Assembly: GCA_964487565.1 (NCBI GenBank)
Contig: CAZARN010000013.1
Coordinates: 1-53,940 of the forward strand
Length of the DNA: 53,940 nt
Direction of reading: 5' to 3'
DNA from: Phil1 sp964487565
GTDB taxonomy: Bacteria > Bacillota > Clostridia > Christensenellales > CAG-138
The notes under the pieces were generated by a model. The model did not search any database. It had not been told where the DNA came from and worked only from the letters and a program-made list of their open reading frames with translations. This document shows positions 1-8,780 of this stretch, one piece after another (position 1 is the stretch's first letter; each line of letters starts with the position of its first letter). The position numbers and the translations under genes are program-made.

Positions 1-2370
1 TTCAGTCTTATCGGCGCTCTCGCCCATGGCGGCTGCAAACAGATCGGCCATGGAAGTGCTTACCGACTGCACCGGCGGCAGATCGTAATCGTTCTCCTCA
101 CGGCGCGGACGCTCACGGCGTTCACCGCGATCGTTGTTGTTGCGGCGTTCCGGACGCTCCGGACGTTCCGGACGCTCAGGCTGCTGCTGCTTTGAAGCTT
201 CGGCAGCGGCACGCTGCTCGGCACGCTCTGCGTTGATGCGCTCACGCTCCGCCTTTTCGGCTGCAAGCTCCTCGGCGATCTCCGGATGCTCATCAAGCAG
301 CGCCTCACGGCGGCTGAGGCTGATGCGCTTAGCTTCAACGTTAACATCGAGCACTTTGCAGCGGACGATGTCGCCGACGTTGATCTCGTCCTCGACCTTG
401 GCAATGCGCTTCACGCCGACCTGGGAAATGTGGATAAGACCGTCGATGGTGGGCTCGAGCGCGACAAACGCGCCGAAGGGAACTATACGAACGACCTTGC
501 CTTCAACGATGGTGCCGACGGGATACTTCTGATCGGCCATCGTCCAGGGCTTGGGCTGAAGCTGCTTGTAACCGAGGGAAACGCGCTGACGCTCGGTATC
601 GACGTCACGGATGATGACCTCGATCTCCTGACCCACGGAGAGGACATCCTTCGGATGCTTGACACGGCCCCATGCGACGTCGGTCACATGGACAAGACCG
701 TCAATACCGCCGCCGATATCAACAAACGCGCCGAAATCGGTGAGCCTGCGCACAACGCCCTTGACCTTTGAACCGATCTCAAGCTCGGTCCATTTCTGCT
801 TGCGGGCTTCTTCGGCCTCGGCAAGCATAACGGCCTTGTGGGAAGCAACGATGCGCTTGCGCGCCTTGTCGACCTCAATGACCTTGAGCTTGATCGGCTG
901 TCCGACATATTCGGCGATATTCTCAACATATTTCGTTGAAAGCTGAGAGGCGGGCACGAACGCGCGAACTCCGTCGATAGCGGCAATAAGGCCGCCCTTT
1001 ACGACTTCCTTGCCCACGCCGTCAAAGAACTTGTCCGTGATCTCCTCATCCTGCATGAGGGAATCCCACATCTTCTTGCTCTCAACGTTTTTGCGGGAAA
1101 GCAACACGTTGCCTTCGCCGTCATTGACTTTTATGACCTCGACCTCGATGGTATCGCCGATCTTCACGGCTTCCTCGGGGTTCACGTCGGGGTCTGAAGA
1201 GAATTCGTTGCGAGGAATGAATCCGTCGGACTTGTAACCGATGTTGACACAGACTTCGCCGTCAACTATCTGCACGACGGAACCGGTAAGGATCTGTCCG
1301 TTTCTTATGCGGACAAGAGTCTTCTCAAATTCCTCGGCAAAGCTGGTTTCGGCATTCTCGGCCTTAGGCTCTTCCTTTGTCTCATCGGCTGCAGGGGCTT
1401 CTTCTTTGGCCTCGCACTCACATTTGCACTCGGCGGTGCACTCGGCTGAAGGCTCGTTCACGACGGGTTCTTCGACGGTAGCTGCTGCTTCCGCTTTAAC
1501 CTCTTCGTTTTCTACGGGATTCTCAGCCATCGTCTTTTCCAGTTCACTCATTCTAGTAACAACCTCCCAAATTATCGCATCCGGCGCAGAAGCGCCCGAA
1601 ACAATTCCTATTATATCATTCGCTATGATTTTTTCAAGTGGCAGTTCATTTACTTTTGATGCTGAATATACATTGCGGCAACTTTTTTTGCAAACCTCGG
1701 TCAGTTTTGCCGTGTTGGAGCTGTGTCTGTCTCCGATAACCAGCATTTTCGTGCATATTGCGCTCAGGCCTGCCGCTTCCTCCTGCCTTTTCTTCGTTGC
1801 GCTGCAAAGCGTGTTCATTATCTTCGCAGGGTAATTTTTTTGCCTTATCGCGCCGCATATCCTTTCAAACTCCTCGGCAGACGCCGTTGTCTGCGCCACG
1901 ACGCATATTTTTTCCCCGGGATTCAGTTTTTCGACGTCTTTCGCATCCTTTATGAAAAAAGCGGTGTTGCCGCAGCAGCCGTTTATGCCGATACACTCCG
2001 GATGCTCCGGATCGCCGAAGATCACCGTCCTGTAACCGGCGCTGCTGTTCTTTTTCACCTCGTCGTGTATGCGTTCGACAAACGGGCATGTCGCGTCGTG
2101 CACTTCAAGCCCGACCGCGCGGCATTTGTCGATCACGTCCGGACTCACCCCGTGCGAACGTATCAACACCGCGGCGCCGCGCGGAGCGTCCTCAGGCTTT
2201 TCGATCGCAAAAACGCCTTCCTTTTCAAGCTCGCGCGTCACATATGAATTGTGGATCAGCTCACCGAGCGTATATACCCTGCTCTCTTTGGCTGCGAGCG
2301 CATGCGCCATGTCCAGCGCGCGCTTCACGCCGAAGCAGAAGCCGATGTTCTCAGCGACGATTACTCGCAA
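1..2370 (-). CDS. ispH: IspH-ribosomal protein S1 fusion (HMBPP reductase / S1), 3' end outside window
   Basis: One uninterrupted frame joins a complete IspH (about residues 1-272) to ribosomal protein S1. IspH is the [4Fe-4S] enzyme making IPP/DMAPP from HMBPP in the last MEP-pathway step. Its cluster cysteines lie in GFCFGVKRA, DATCPFV and NTLCSATKK. The S1 part starts near residue 274 (MSELEKTMAEN), with no stop codon between the halves. An acidic linker with four cysteines (ECTAECKCEC) precedes four S1 domains and an Arg/Glu/Asn-rich tail ending in MADLFAAAMGESADK at the window edge. The start is TTG at 2370, behind GGAGGAGATA and overlapping the plsC end by 10 nt; homologues start at the same point. 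Such fusions are known in Clostridia. It is the last visible gene of the surE operon. Confidence 0.95.
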   Translation of the reverse strand, partial: MRVIVAENIGFCFGVKRALDMAHALAAKESRVYTLGELIHNSYVTRELEKEGVFAIEKPEDAPRGAAVLIRSHGVSPDVIDKCRAVGLEVHDATCPFVERIHDEVKKNSSAGYRTVIFGDPEHPECIGINGCCGNTAFFIKDAKDVEKLNPGEKICVVAQTTASAEEFERICGAIRQKNYPAKIMNTLCSATKKRQEEAAGLSAICTKMLVIGDRHSSNTAKLTEVCKKSCRNVYSASKVNELPLEKIIANDIIGIVSGASAPDAIIWEVVTRMSELEKTMAENPVENEEVKAEAAATVEEPVVNEPSAECTAECKCECEAKEEAPAADETKEEPKAENAETSFAEEFEKTLVRIRNGQILTGSVVQIVDGEVCVNIGYKSDGFIPRNEFSSDPDVNPEEAVKIGDTIEVEVIKVNDGEGNVLLSRKNVESKKMWDSLMQDEEITDKFFDGVGKEVVKGGLIAAIDGVRAFVPASQLSTKYVENIAEYVGQPIKLKVIEVDKARKRIVASHKAVMLAEAEEARKQKWTELEIGSKVKGVVRRLTDFGAFVDIGGGIDGLVHVTDVAWGRVKHPKDVLSVGQEIEVIIRDVDTERQRVSLGYKQLQPKPWTMADQKYPVGTIVEGKVVRIVPFGAFVALEPTIDGLIHISQVGVKRIAKVEDEINVGDIVRCKVLDVNVEAKRISLSRREALLDEHPEIAEELAAEKAERERINAERAEQRAAAEASKQQQPERPERPERPERRNNNDRGERRERPRREENDYDLPPVQSVSTSMADLFAAAMGESADKTE

Positions 2371-2963
2371 TATATCTCCTCCAGCTCAAGCTTAAGTGCG
2401 TTTATCGAATCATACAGTTCATCCGTCACGACTTCTATCATCGAGGACTTGTTTGCGTTTGCAACGATTGCGCCGATGTCTATCGGCTTGCCGACGATGA
2501 GCACAGGCCTGTTTCTGCGCGAACCGTCCGGATGCATATACACGGGTATGACAGGCGCGCCGGAGCGGATCGCGAGAAAAGCCGTACCCTTTTCAAATTC
2601 GTCAAGCGAATCCGAGACCTCGCGTTTGCCTTCCGGGAATATGCCGAAAATTTTGCCCTTGTTCAACACGCCGAGCGCGCTTTTCAGCGATTGAAGGTCT
2701 ACATTTTTTCTGTTCACCGGAAAAGCGCATACAGCGCGGAAGAAAAGATTCCCGAGTTTTGTTTTGAATATCTCCTTTTTGGCCATAAAGTGTATCACCC
2801 GCGGCGTAACAAGGCCTAATACGATGGGATCAAGCATGGAACGGTGGTTGCATATGATGATCGCTTTTCCCTGCACGCGCAAATTGTGTTTTCCGTAAAC
2901 GATCGGCCTCAAAAAGATATACAGAAGCGGCCCGAGCAGTATTTTCAAAATAACGTACAGCAT
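2361..2963 (-). CDS. plsC: 1-acyl-sn-glycerol-3-phosphate acyltransferase
   Basis: A 200-residue membrane-associated acyltransferase that adds the second acyl chain to lysophosphatidate in phospholipid synthesis. The catalytic NHxxxxD box appears as NHRSMLDP near residue 39. The glycerol-phosphate-binding block appears as FPEGKREVS, with Lys where Thr is usual in FPEGTRS. The N-terminus is hydrophobic, as in the family. The ATG shares one base with the stop codon of cmk (TGATG), and the 3' end overlaps the TTG start of the IspH-S1 gene. The order cmk-plsC-ispH-rpsA is a familiar Firmicutes arrangement and supports the call. Confidence 0.92.
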   Translation of the reverse strand: MLYVILKILLGPLLYIFLRPIVYGKHNLRVQGKAIIICNHRSMLDPIVLGLVTPRVIHFMAKKEIFKTKLGNLFFRAVCAFPVNRKNVDLQSLKSALGVLNKGKIFGIFPEGKREVSDSLDEFEKGTAFLAIRSGAPVIPVYMHPDGSRRNRPVLIVGKPIDIGAIVANANKSSMIEVVTDELYDSINALKLELEEIYCE

Positions 2964-3640
2964 CAGTCATTCCTCCCGATAAAGGCGATTACAGTCCGAA
3001 CCGCTTCCTCGATGCTCATTTGCGTCGTGTCGACAACAACGGCGTCCGGCAATCTTGTAAGCGGCGAAACCGCCCTGTGCGAATCGTTATAATCGCGTTC
3101 TTCGATTTCGCGCTGTATCTCCGCGAGCGTTTTTCCGTTTTCCTGACCTTTTCGGGCAAGCTCCGCAAGGCGGCGCTTTGCGCGCTCGGCGCACGACGCG
3201 GTGATATAAAATTTGTTTGCGGTCCATGGCATCACGACCGATCCTATGTCGCGCCCCTCCATCACAACGTCGTTTTCGCGGGCGATCTTCTGCTGACATT
3301 CAACAAGCTTTTCACGCACCTCCGGTATGGCGCTTATGTCCGACGCGCCGCGCGAAACCTGCTGCGTTCTTATCAGCGCGTTCACATCCTCCCCGTCAAG
3401 GAAGGTATGCTGCACGCCGTTATCGCTCATGACCGTTATGATGGTATCGTTGAGTATCGGAAGCACCTGAGCGGCGCAGCCAGGCTCGATGCCGAGTCTT
3501 ATCGCTTTCAACGCGAGCGCGCGATACATGGCTCCCGTGTCGAGGCACAGTATGTGCAGCCTGTCCGCGACTTCTTTTGCCACGGTGCTCTTGCCTGCAC
3601 CGGCCGGCCCGTCCAGCGCAATGTTGAGCTTCTCAGTCAT
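2963..3640 (-). CDS. cmk: Cytidylate kinase
   Basis: A 225-residue P-loop kinase that phosphorylates CMP and dCMP to the diphosphates in the cytoplasm. The N-terminus MTEKLNIALDGPAGAGKST carries Walker A (GPAGAGKST). Family motifs follow: LDTGAMYRA, the CMP-binding EGRDIGSVV, and RDYNDSHRAVSPL near the C-terminus. The ATG at 3640 was chosen over an upstream in-frame start because homologues begin at this Met and it overlaps the preceding flavoprotein gene by 8 nt. The stop shares a base with the plsC start, so translational coupling is likely. Confidence 0.95.
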   Translation of the reverse strand: MTEKLNIALDGPAGAGKSTVAKEVADRLHILCLDTGAMYRALALKAIRLGIEPGCAAQVLPILNDTIITVMSDNGVQHTFLDGEDVNALIRTQQVSRGASDISAIPEVREKLVECQQKIARENDVVMEGRDIGSVVMPWTANKFYITASCAERAKRRLAELARKGQENGKTLAEIQREIEERDYNDSHRAVSPLTRLPDAVVVDTTQMSIEEAVRTVIAFIGRND

Positions 3641-4859
3641 CAGCCGCGCTCCTTCCCGCAAGTGCGCCCGTGGAACAGGCGATCTGTATGTTAAAGCCGC
3701 CTGTGAACGCATCCACATCTATCATTTCTCCCGCAAAATACAATCCGGGAATCAGCTTTGACTCCATCGTTGAAGGGTCGATCTCGCGCACGCTTACGCC
3801 GCCCCGCGTGACGATAGCCTCGTCTATCGGCATGGCACGATCGACGCTCATTCGCATATCCTTCAAAAGCGCAGCGAAGCCTCTGCGCATTTCGCGTGTG
3901 ATCTCGCTCACGTCCTTATGCGCGGGTATACCAGAAAGCTCGACCGCCACCGGGATGAGCTTCTGCGGCAAAAGCGCGTCGAGCGCGTTGATGAACTGCT
4001 TTCTGTTGTTGTCAGCAAAATCACGCAATATGCGTCTGTCAAGCTCTTCCTCGTCGAGCGCTGGCTTAAGATCCACCGCAAGCACAGCTCCTGCGGGATC
4101 GTCCGCAAGCACGCTGCTTGCGCTGAGCACAAGCGGGCCTGAAACGCCGTAATGCGTGAAAAGCATTTCGCCAAGCTCCTCAAAACGCTTCCTGCCCTTT
4201 TTGTCATATGCCCTGAGGGTTACGTTTCTGAGCGAAAGCCCCATTAGCTTTTTCGGCCATTCCTCCTTTGTCACAAATGAGATGAGAGACGGCTTAAGCT
4301 CGGTTATATCGTGCCCGAGCGCGGAGGCAAAGGCAAAGCCGTCGCCCGTGGATCCTGTCGAGGGATAACTTATACCGCCTGTCGCAAGTATCACGCGCTC
4401 AAACGCACGGTCGCGGCCGTTCACCCGAAGAATGAAACCGTTTCCCGTCCGTCTTATGCTTTCAACGCGCGAGGAAAGCTCGACCTTCACGCCGGTTTTT
4501 TTCAACCTGGCAGTAAACGCACGCAGTATATCGCTTGATTTGTCCGATTCCGGGAAAACCCTCCCCCCGCGTTCCACCTTTGTGCGCACGCCTTCATCTT
4601 CGATCATGCGCACGGTGTCCGCGTTCGTGAAGCCGAAAAGCGCGCTGTAAAGGAAGCGCGGATTCCGTGGGATCGACGCCATAAAATCCTCTATCTGCGC
4701 GCTGTTTGTTACGTTGCATCTCCCTTTTCCGGTTATATAAAGCTTTTTGCCGGTTTTCTCATTGCGCTCGAACAGCGTGACGTCCGCACCTTTCGCGGCC
4801 GCTTCGGCCGCGGCGATCATTCCGGCCGGTCCTGCGCCCACAACTGCAATCGTTCTCAC
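3633..4859 (-). CDS. NAD(P)/FAD-dependent oxidoreductase, HI0933/YhiN flavoprotein family
   Basis: About 408 residues. A Rossmann dinucleotide-binding motif (VVGAGPAGM) sits at the N-terminus, followed by the family signature TGKGRCNVTN and a C-terminal FAD-contacting block (GLYFAGEMIDVDAFTGGFNIQIACSTGALAG region). This matches the HI0933/YhiN flavoproteins, whose physiological substrate is unknown. The start is GTG at 4859, preceded by GGAGG with about 6 nt spacing and overlapping the upstream phosphatase stop (GTGA). A longer frame running upstream would overlap that gene without a ribosome-binding site. It commonly neighbours cmk in Firmicutes, but that does not reveal its function. Confidence 0.88.
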   Translation of the reverse strand: MRTIAVVGAGPAGMIAAAEAAAKGADVTLFERNEKTGKKLYITGKGRCNVTNSAQIEDFMASIPRNPRFLYSALFGFTNADTVRMIEDEGVRTKVERGGRVFPESDKSSDILRAFTARLKKTGVKVELSSRVESIRRTGNGFILRVNGRDRAFERVILATGGISYPSTGSTGDGFAFASALGHDITELKPSLISFVTKEEWPKKLMGLSLRNVTLRAYDKKGRKRFEELGEMLFTHYGVSGPLVLSASSVLADDPAGAVLAVDLKPALDEEELDRRILRDFADNNRKQFINALDALLPQKLIPVAVELSGIPAHKDVSEITREMRRGFAALLKDMRMSVDRAMPIDEAIVTRGGVSVREIDPSTMESKLIPGLYFAGEMIDVDAFTGGFNIQIACSTGALAGRSAADD

Positions 4860-5482
4860 AGCAATCCTCCAAGATACGAAGTATCGTTCCAGCAACGCAG
4901 CGTGACGCATCCGTCAGCTTCAAACTGAAGCACGCTGCTGCCGCAGTTATCCGCGCGAAGCCATCTTATCCGCTCGACCGGCAAGCCGATGCAATGCGCC
5001 GTAAGAAGCTTTATCGGCATCGTGTGACTGACCGCCGCAACGGTTGCGTCTGCCGGGTTTTCTTTCATGATGATCCGGAGGCTGTCAAGCGCCCGTTCAA
5101 GTATCTCCTGCGCGCTTTCAGCCCCAATTTCACGGCACAGCTCCGGATGAAGCACCCAGTTCCAGTCTTTCCAATGCCTCGGGAATTCAAGCGTGAGCTC
5201 GTCGTTTGTTTTGCCCTCCCAGCCGCCGAAGTTTATCTCCGTGAGGCCCTCGAGGGTCGTGAGCGTCTTCACCCCGGCCTTTGCGGCAATGATATTTGCC
5301 GTTTCAGCCGCGCGCATGAGAGGGCCTGCATATACCGCCGAAATGCCGCGCCCTGAAAGATACTCTGCCGCGGCCTCGGCCTGAAGTAGCCCTCTCGCGT
5401 TGAGGGCCGTGTCTGTCCTGCCCTGCACGCGGCGGGCGGTATTCCAGTCCGTTTCACCGTGTCTTACGAGAATAAGCCTCAT
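4856..5482 (-). CDS. Histidine phosphatase family protein (phosphoglycerate mutase-like)
   Basis: A 208-residue cytoplasmic protein with the phosphohistidine signature LVRHGETDWN at the N-terminus. The second catalytic His lies in AVSHTMPIKLL, and GLTEINFGGWEG is the usual EI.FG.WEG block of the CobC/GpmB-like branch. It is probably a broad phosphatase; the substrate (alpha-ribazole-P, phosphoglycerate or another) cannot be decided from sequence. The ATG overlaps the stop of the RpiR-type regulator (ATGA), and its own stop overlaps the flavoprotein GTG. No cobalamin genes are nearby, so CobC is not favoured. Confidence 0.88.
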   Translation of the reverse strand: MRLILVRHGETDWNTARRVQGRTDTALNARGLLQAEAAAEYLSGRGISAVYAGPLMRAAETANIIAAKAGVKTLTTLEGLTEINFGGWEGKTNDELTLEFPRHWKDWNWVLHPELCREIGAESAQEILERALDSLRIIMKENPADATVAAVSHTMPIKLLTAHCIGLPVERIRWLRADNCGSSVLQFEADGCVTLRCWNDTSYLGGLL

Positions 5483-6378
5483 TTCGTCATGCTCTCTCCC
5501 GTTTCACGGGTGACATATATCTTCTGCGTGCCCCATATCGACTCAAGCTGGCTGAAACGGTTGTATACATCGTCCTTGCGCCGCAGGCTGCAAGCGACGA
5601 TAAGCGCGTTGATTAGGCTTAACGGCGCAACGAGCGAATCTGCAAACGACGCCATATCGCTTCGCGCGATGAGAGATTTGTCCGCAAGTTCCGCGATCGG
5701 CGAAAACACGCTGTCGGTTATTGCGACGATGCCCGCGCCTTTTGTTTTTGCAAACTTGAGCGCGTCGATCGTTCTCGAAGAATATCTCGGGAAGCTTATG
5801 CCTATGCAAAGATCTTTTTCCGTTATTCGCACTATGCTCTCATAAACGTCGCCGATCGACGAGCCCACAAGGATAACGTCGTCCAGCACGAATCCGAGAT
5901 AATATGAAAGAAGCTGCGCGAGCGGCGCCGCGCTGCGGATGCCGAGAATGAATACCTTCTTCGCGCCGAACAGAGAATCCACAACAGAATTGAAAGTTGC
6001 ATTGTCGATGGTATCTATCGTTGCGCGGATATTCGACATGTCGGCCTTGAGCACGGTCTTCAGCACATCGTTCTGATTCATGTCGGATGTGAGCTGTATA
6101 CGCTGCACGCTGGTGAGTTTGTTTCTTATAAGCTCCTGCAGCGATTTTTGAAGCTCCGGATAACCGTCATAGCCCAGAGTGTATGCAAAACGGACCACCG
6201 TTGATTCGCTCACCCCGACGATCCTGCCCATTTTTGACGCAGTTATAAACGCCGCACGGTCGTAATTTTCCATTATATATGACGCGATCTGCTTCTGTCC
6301 CTTGCTGAGGGACTTGAACGAACGGTTGAGGCGCACCAAAAGGTCGCTTTCTTCAACGTTATCTTTCGGCTTATACAT
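5479..6378 (-). CDS. MurR/RpiR family transcriptional regulator (HTH + SIS)
   Basis: A 299-residue regulator. An N-terminal RpiR-type helix-turn-helix spans about residues 10-85 (SKMGRIVGVSESTVVRFAYTLGY). A SIS phosphosugar-binding domain follows at about 115-250 (KKVFILGIRSAAPLAQLLSYY...DLCIGISFPRYSSRT). Family members sense phosphosugars such as amino-sugar phosphates. The ATG at 6378 was chosen because AAGGAGA lies about 7 nt upstream; it overlaps the surE end by 8 nt (ATGTATAA). Being embedded among housekeeping genes rather than beside sugar genes is somewhat unusual, and the regulated target is not evident here. Confidence 0.9.
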   Translation of the reverse strand: MYKPKDNVEESDLLVRLNRSFKSLSKGQKQIASYIMENYDRAAFITASKMGRIVGVSESTVVRFAYTLGYDGYPELQKSLQELIRNKLTSVQRIQLTSDMNQNDVLKTVLKADMSNIRATIDTIDNATFNSVVDSLFGAKKVFILGIRSAAPLAQLLSYYLGFVLDDVILVGSSIGDVYESIVRITEKDLCIGISFPRYSSRTIDALKFAKTKGAGIVAITDSVFSPIAELADKSLIARSDMASFADSLVAPLSLINALIVACSLRRKDDVYNRFSQLESIWGTQKIYVTRETGESMTK

Positions 6379-7138
6379 CTTCGTTCTCCTTTTGCCCGTC
6401 ACGAAGTTTTTTTATCATTTCACAATCGCTCATATCGCAAAGCAGCGGCGTGATGGCGGCGTAGCCCTCTCCCGTCCATCTCAGATCGTCGTCGGCGTCA
6501 TTGCCGCCGACAGATACGCGCTTTGGATCAGCCCAGTAGTATTTCACCCCGTAAAGATCCTCGCGCTCATCGAATTTGTTGACGTATCTGAATCTTGCAA
6601 GCGGAGTTATCTTCATCCCGCGCAGCGAAGCTTCATCGGTATCCGGCGCGTTTATGTTCATCAGCGTTATGCCCTTTTCCTTTTCCATGAGCTCCATGCC
6701 GTAATCGAGCGCGGCAAGCGACGCGCCGTAATCCCTCGGCGGAAAAGCGCACGCGGAGACAGCGATCGCCCTCACGCCGGAGAATGCCGCTTCCATCGCT
6801 GCGGCCACAGTGCCGGAATAGAAAGTGTCGGAGCCTCTGTTTGCGCCGGCATTTATGCCCGATATCACAAAATCAGGCATTGGCACAAGATTTCGTATGG
6901 CAAGCTTCACGCAATCCGCAGGCGTGCCGTTCACAGCATATGAAGGTATTCCTTCAAGCCCCTGCAATTCCACCTTGCGCGCGCGAAGGATGGTCAAATA
7001 TGTTATCGAATGCGAAGCCCCGCTCCGTTCCGCATCGGGCGCGCTTATAAACACCTCATGTTTCGCCTTGAGATGCAATGCAAGCGCCCTTATGCCGGAC
7101 GAGGTCACTCCGTCGTCGTTCGAAAGCAATATCCGCAT
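6371..7138 (-). CDS. surE: 5'/3'-nucleotidase SurE
   Basis: A 255-residue nucleoside-monophosphate phosphatase. The N-terminus MRILLSNDDGV carries the metal-binding Asp pair, and the block SGINAGANRGSDTFYSGTV supplies further metal and active-site residues, as does the conserved NGTPADC segment. SurE dephosphorylates nucleoside monophosphates in stress or stationary phase. It is first in the seven-gene operon running to the IspH-S1 fusion, with a candidate promoter just upstream and a CGGAGTG ribosome-binding site 6-7 nt before the ATG. Confidence 0.95.
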   Translation of the reverse strand: MRILLSNDDGVTSSGIRALALHLKAKHEVFISAPDAERSGASHSITYLTILRARKVELQGLEGIPSYAVNGTPADCVKLAIRNLVPMPDFVISGINAGANRGSDTFYSGTVAAAMEAAFSGVRAIAVSACAFPPRDYGASLAALDYGMELMEKEKGITLMNINAPDTDEASLRGMKITPLARFRYVNKFDEREDLYGVKYYWADPKRVSVGGNDADDDLRWTGEGYAAITPLLCDMSDCEMIKKLRDGQKENEDV

Positions 7139-7171
7139 ATATTCACACTCCGTATTTCATCATACCCGTTA

Positions 7172-7200
7172 ATACTATCAGATGGTTGCTCCTTTATCAA
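7172..7200 (-). promoter_or_regulatory. Candidate sigma-A promoter for the surE operon
   Basis: On the minus strand TTGATA (-35) is followed after 17 nt by TAGTAT (-10). It lies about 35 bp before the surE start and is the only good pair in the surE-oadA gap. The -10 matches consensus at only 4 of 6 positions, so this is a moderate prediction. Confidence 0.45.
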
Positions 7201-7249
7201 CAAAAAATCGAAAATGATGAAAGAATTGCATCTTTTTGTTTCATCCTGC

Positions 7250-7278
7250 AAAAAGGCCCGCGCCATCAGGCGCGGGCC
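7250..7278 (-). terminator. Rho-independent terminator of the oad operon
   Basis: A perfect 10-bp stem (GGCCCGCGCC / GGCGCGGGCC) with a 4-nt loop is followed on the minus strand by five T, directly after the oadA stop. It closes the decarboxylase operon. Confidence 0.9.
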
Positions 7279-7298
7279 GAATGTGTGTCAAACTCGCT

Positions 7299-8756
7299 TC
7301 AGACTATGCTTGCATCCTCGACATACAGCGTTCTGACTTCGTTGTTGCTCACTGGCGCAGTTTTTGGCGCTTCCGCGGCGGGCGCCGCCGGCTTTGCCTC
7401 CTGCTCGGGCGCGGGATTGTTTCGCGCTTCAAAGAACTTCATCGCGACCTGCGGGAAGAGCGCGTAGCTCAGAACGTCCTCTTCCTGACGCATGACGTCC
7501 TTTATCTCTTCGCGGTAGTTATCAAGTTCGGGCTTGAGCAGGTCCGCCGGGCGGCAGGTAATGACCTGCGCGTCGCCGATGGCTTTGCGTCTTACCTCCT
7601 CGTTCACCTCGCCCGGCAGCGCGCCGTATTCGCCGCGCAGCACAGCCTTGGATTCCTTCGTGAAGCTCTTGTATCTTTCTCCCGAAAGCACGTTGAGCAC
7701 AGCCTGCGAACCGACGATCTGGCTCGTGGGTGTGACGAGCGGCGGATAACCGAAGTCCTTCCTCACGCGAGGGATCTCGGCGAGCACATCATAATACTTA
7801 TCCTCTGCGTTGGCCTGTTTCAGCTGAGATATCAGGTTGGAAAGCATTCCGCCCGGCACCTGATATATGAGCGTGTTCGTATCAACGCTGAGCACCTTCG
7901 GATCAAGGAAGCCCTCTTCCTTGAGCTTTGCCGCCACCTTGCGGAAATGCTTTGCAGCCTCCGCCATCTTCGTGAGGTCAAGCCCCGTGTCATACTCCGT
8001 GCCCTTGAGCGTTGCAACAAGTGACTCTGTCGCCGGCTGCGAGGTGCCGTTTGCAAGCGGTGAAAGCGCGCAGTCCACGATATCCACGCCGGCTTCAACA
8101 GCCATGAGGTATGTCATGTCGCCCGTGCCTGTTGTGTTGTGCGTGTGAAGATGGATGGGCACCCCGACCTCCGCCTTGAGGCGTTTTACGAGCGAATATG
8201 CGTCAAAGGGCAGCAGAAGATTCGCCATATCCTTTATGCATATCACGTCCGCGCCCATCTCAACAAGCTCCTTGGCCACCTTAACAAAATAATCCTCATT
8301 GTGGACGGGGCTTATCGTGTAGCTTATCGCGGGTTCGCAGATGCCGCCGTATTTCTTGGTGTATTTGATCGCGGCTTCAAGGTTGCGCACATCGTTGAGC
8401 GCGTCGAATATCCTTATCACATCGATGCCGTTTTCAATCGCCTTGCGGCAGAACTGCTCCACGACGTCGTCTGCATAATGCTTGTAGCCCAATATGTTCT
8501 GTCCGCGGAAGAGCATTTGCAGCTTGGTGTTCGGCAGCGCCTTTCTTAGTTTTCTCAGCCTGTCCCACGGATCCTCGTTGAGGAACCTCAGGCAGCTGTC
8601 GAAGGTCGCTCCGCCCCAGCATTCAAGGGACCAGTAACCAATGCTGTCCAGTATTTCACATGCCGGCAGCATATCCTCCGTGCGCATGCGTGTTGCAGCC
8701 TGAGACTGATGCGCGTCGCGCAGAATAGTATCCGTTATCTGAACTTTTCCGGCCAT
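7299..8756 (-). CDS. oadA: Oxaloacetate decarboxylase-type alpha subunit (biotin-dependent carboxyltransferase)
   Basis: 485 residues. The carboxyltransferase domain (TIM barrel) starts DTILRDAHQSQAATRM, with the metal-site HLHTHNTTG near residue 205; the conserved carboxylase domain follows (PGGMLSNL, then YPPLVTPTSQIVG). It transfers CO2 from oxaloacetate or a similar 2-oxoacid to biotin. The C-terminal Ala/Pro/Glu-rich stretch has no biotin domain, which is supplied by the separate carrier gene upstream. AAAGGAGATAAAG precedes the ATG. It is the last gene of the four-gene operon. Oxaloacetate is the likeliest substrate by family, but pyruvate-carboxylase subunit B homologues look alike. 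Confidence 0.9.
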   Translation of the reverse strand: MAGKVQITDTILRDAHQSQAATRMRTEDMLPACEILDSIGYWSLECWGGATFDSCLRFLNEDPWDRLRKLRKALPNTKLQMLFRGQNILGYKHYADDVVEQFCRKAIENGIDVIRIFDALNDVRNLEAAIKYTKKYGGICEPAISYTISPVHNEDYFVKVAKELVEMGADVICIKDMANLLLPFDAYSLVKRLKAEVGVPIHLHTHNTTGTGDMTYLMAVEAGVDIVDCALSPLANGTSQPATESLVATLKGTEYDTGLDLTKMAEAAKHFRKVAAKLKEEGFLDPKVLSVDTNTLIYQVPGGMLSNLISQLKQANAEDKYYDVLAEIPRVRKDFGYPPLVTPTSQIVGSQAVLNVLSGERYKSFTKESKAVLRGEYGALPGEVNEEVRRKAIGDAQVITCRPADLLKPELDNYREEIKDVMRQEEDVLSYALFPQVAMKFFEARNNPAPEQEAKPAAPAAEAPKTAPVSNNEVRTLYVEDASIV

Positions 8757-8780
8757 CTTTATCTCCTTTCCGTTTATTGT

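Noticed and set aside
1..2370. Separate ispH and rpsA genes, or a frameshift joining them
   Set aside because: The frame is continuous without a stop through the linker, both halves are intact, and such fusions are known in Clostridia.
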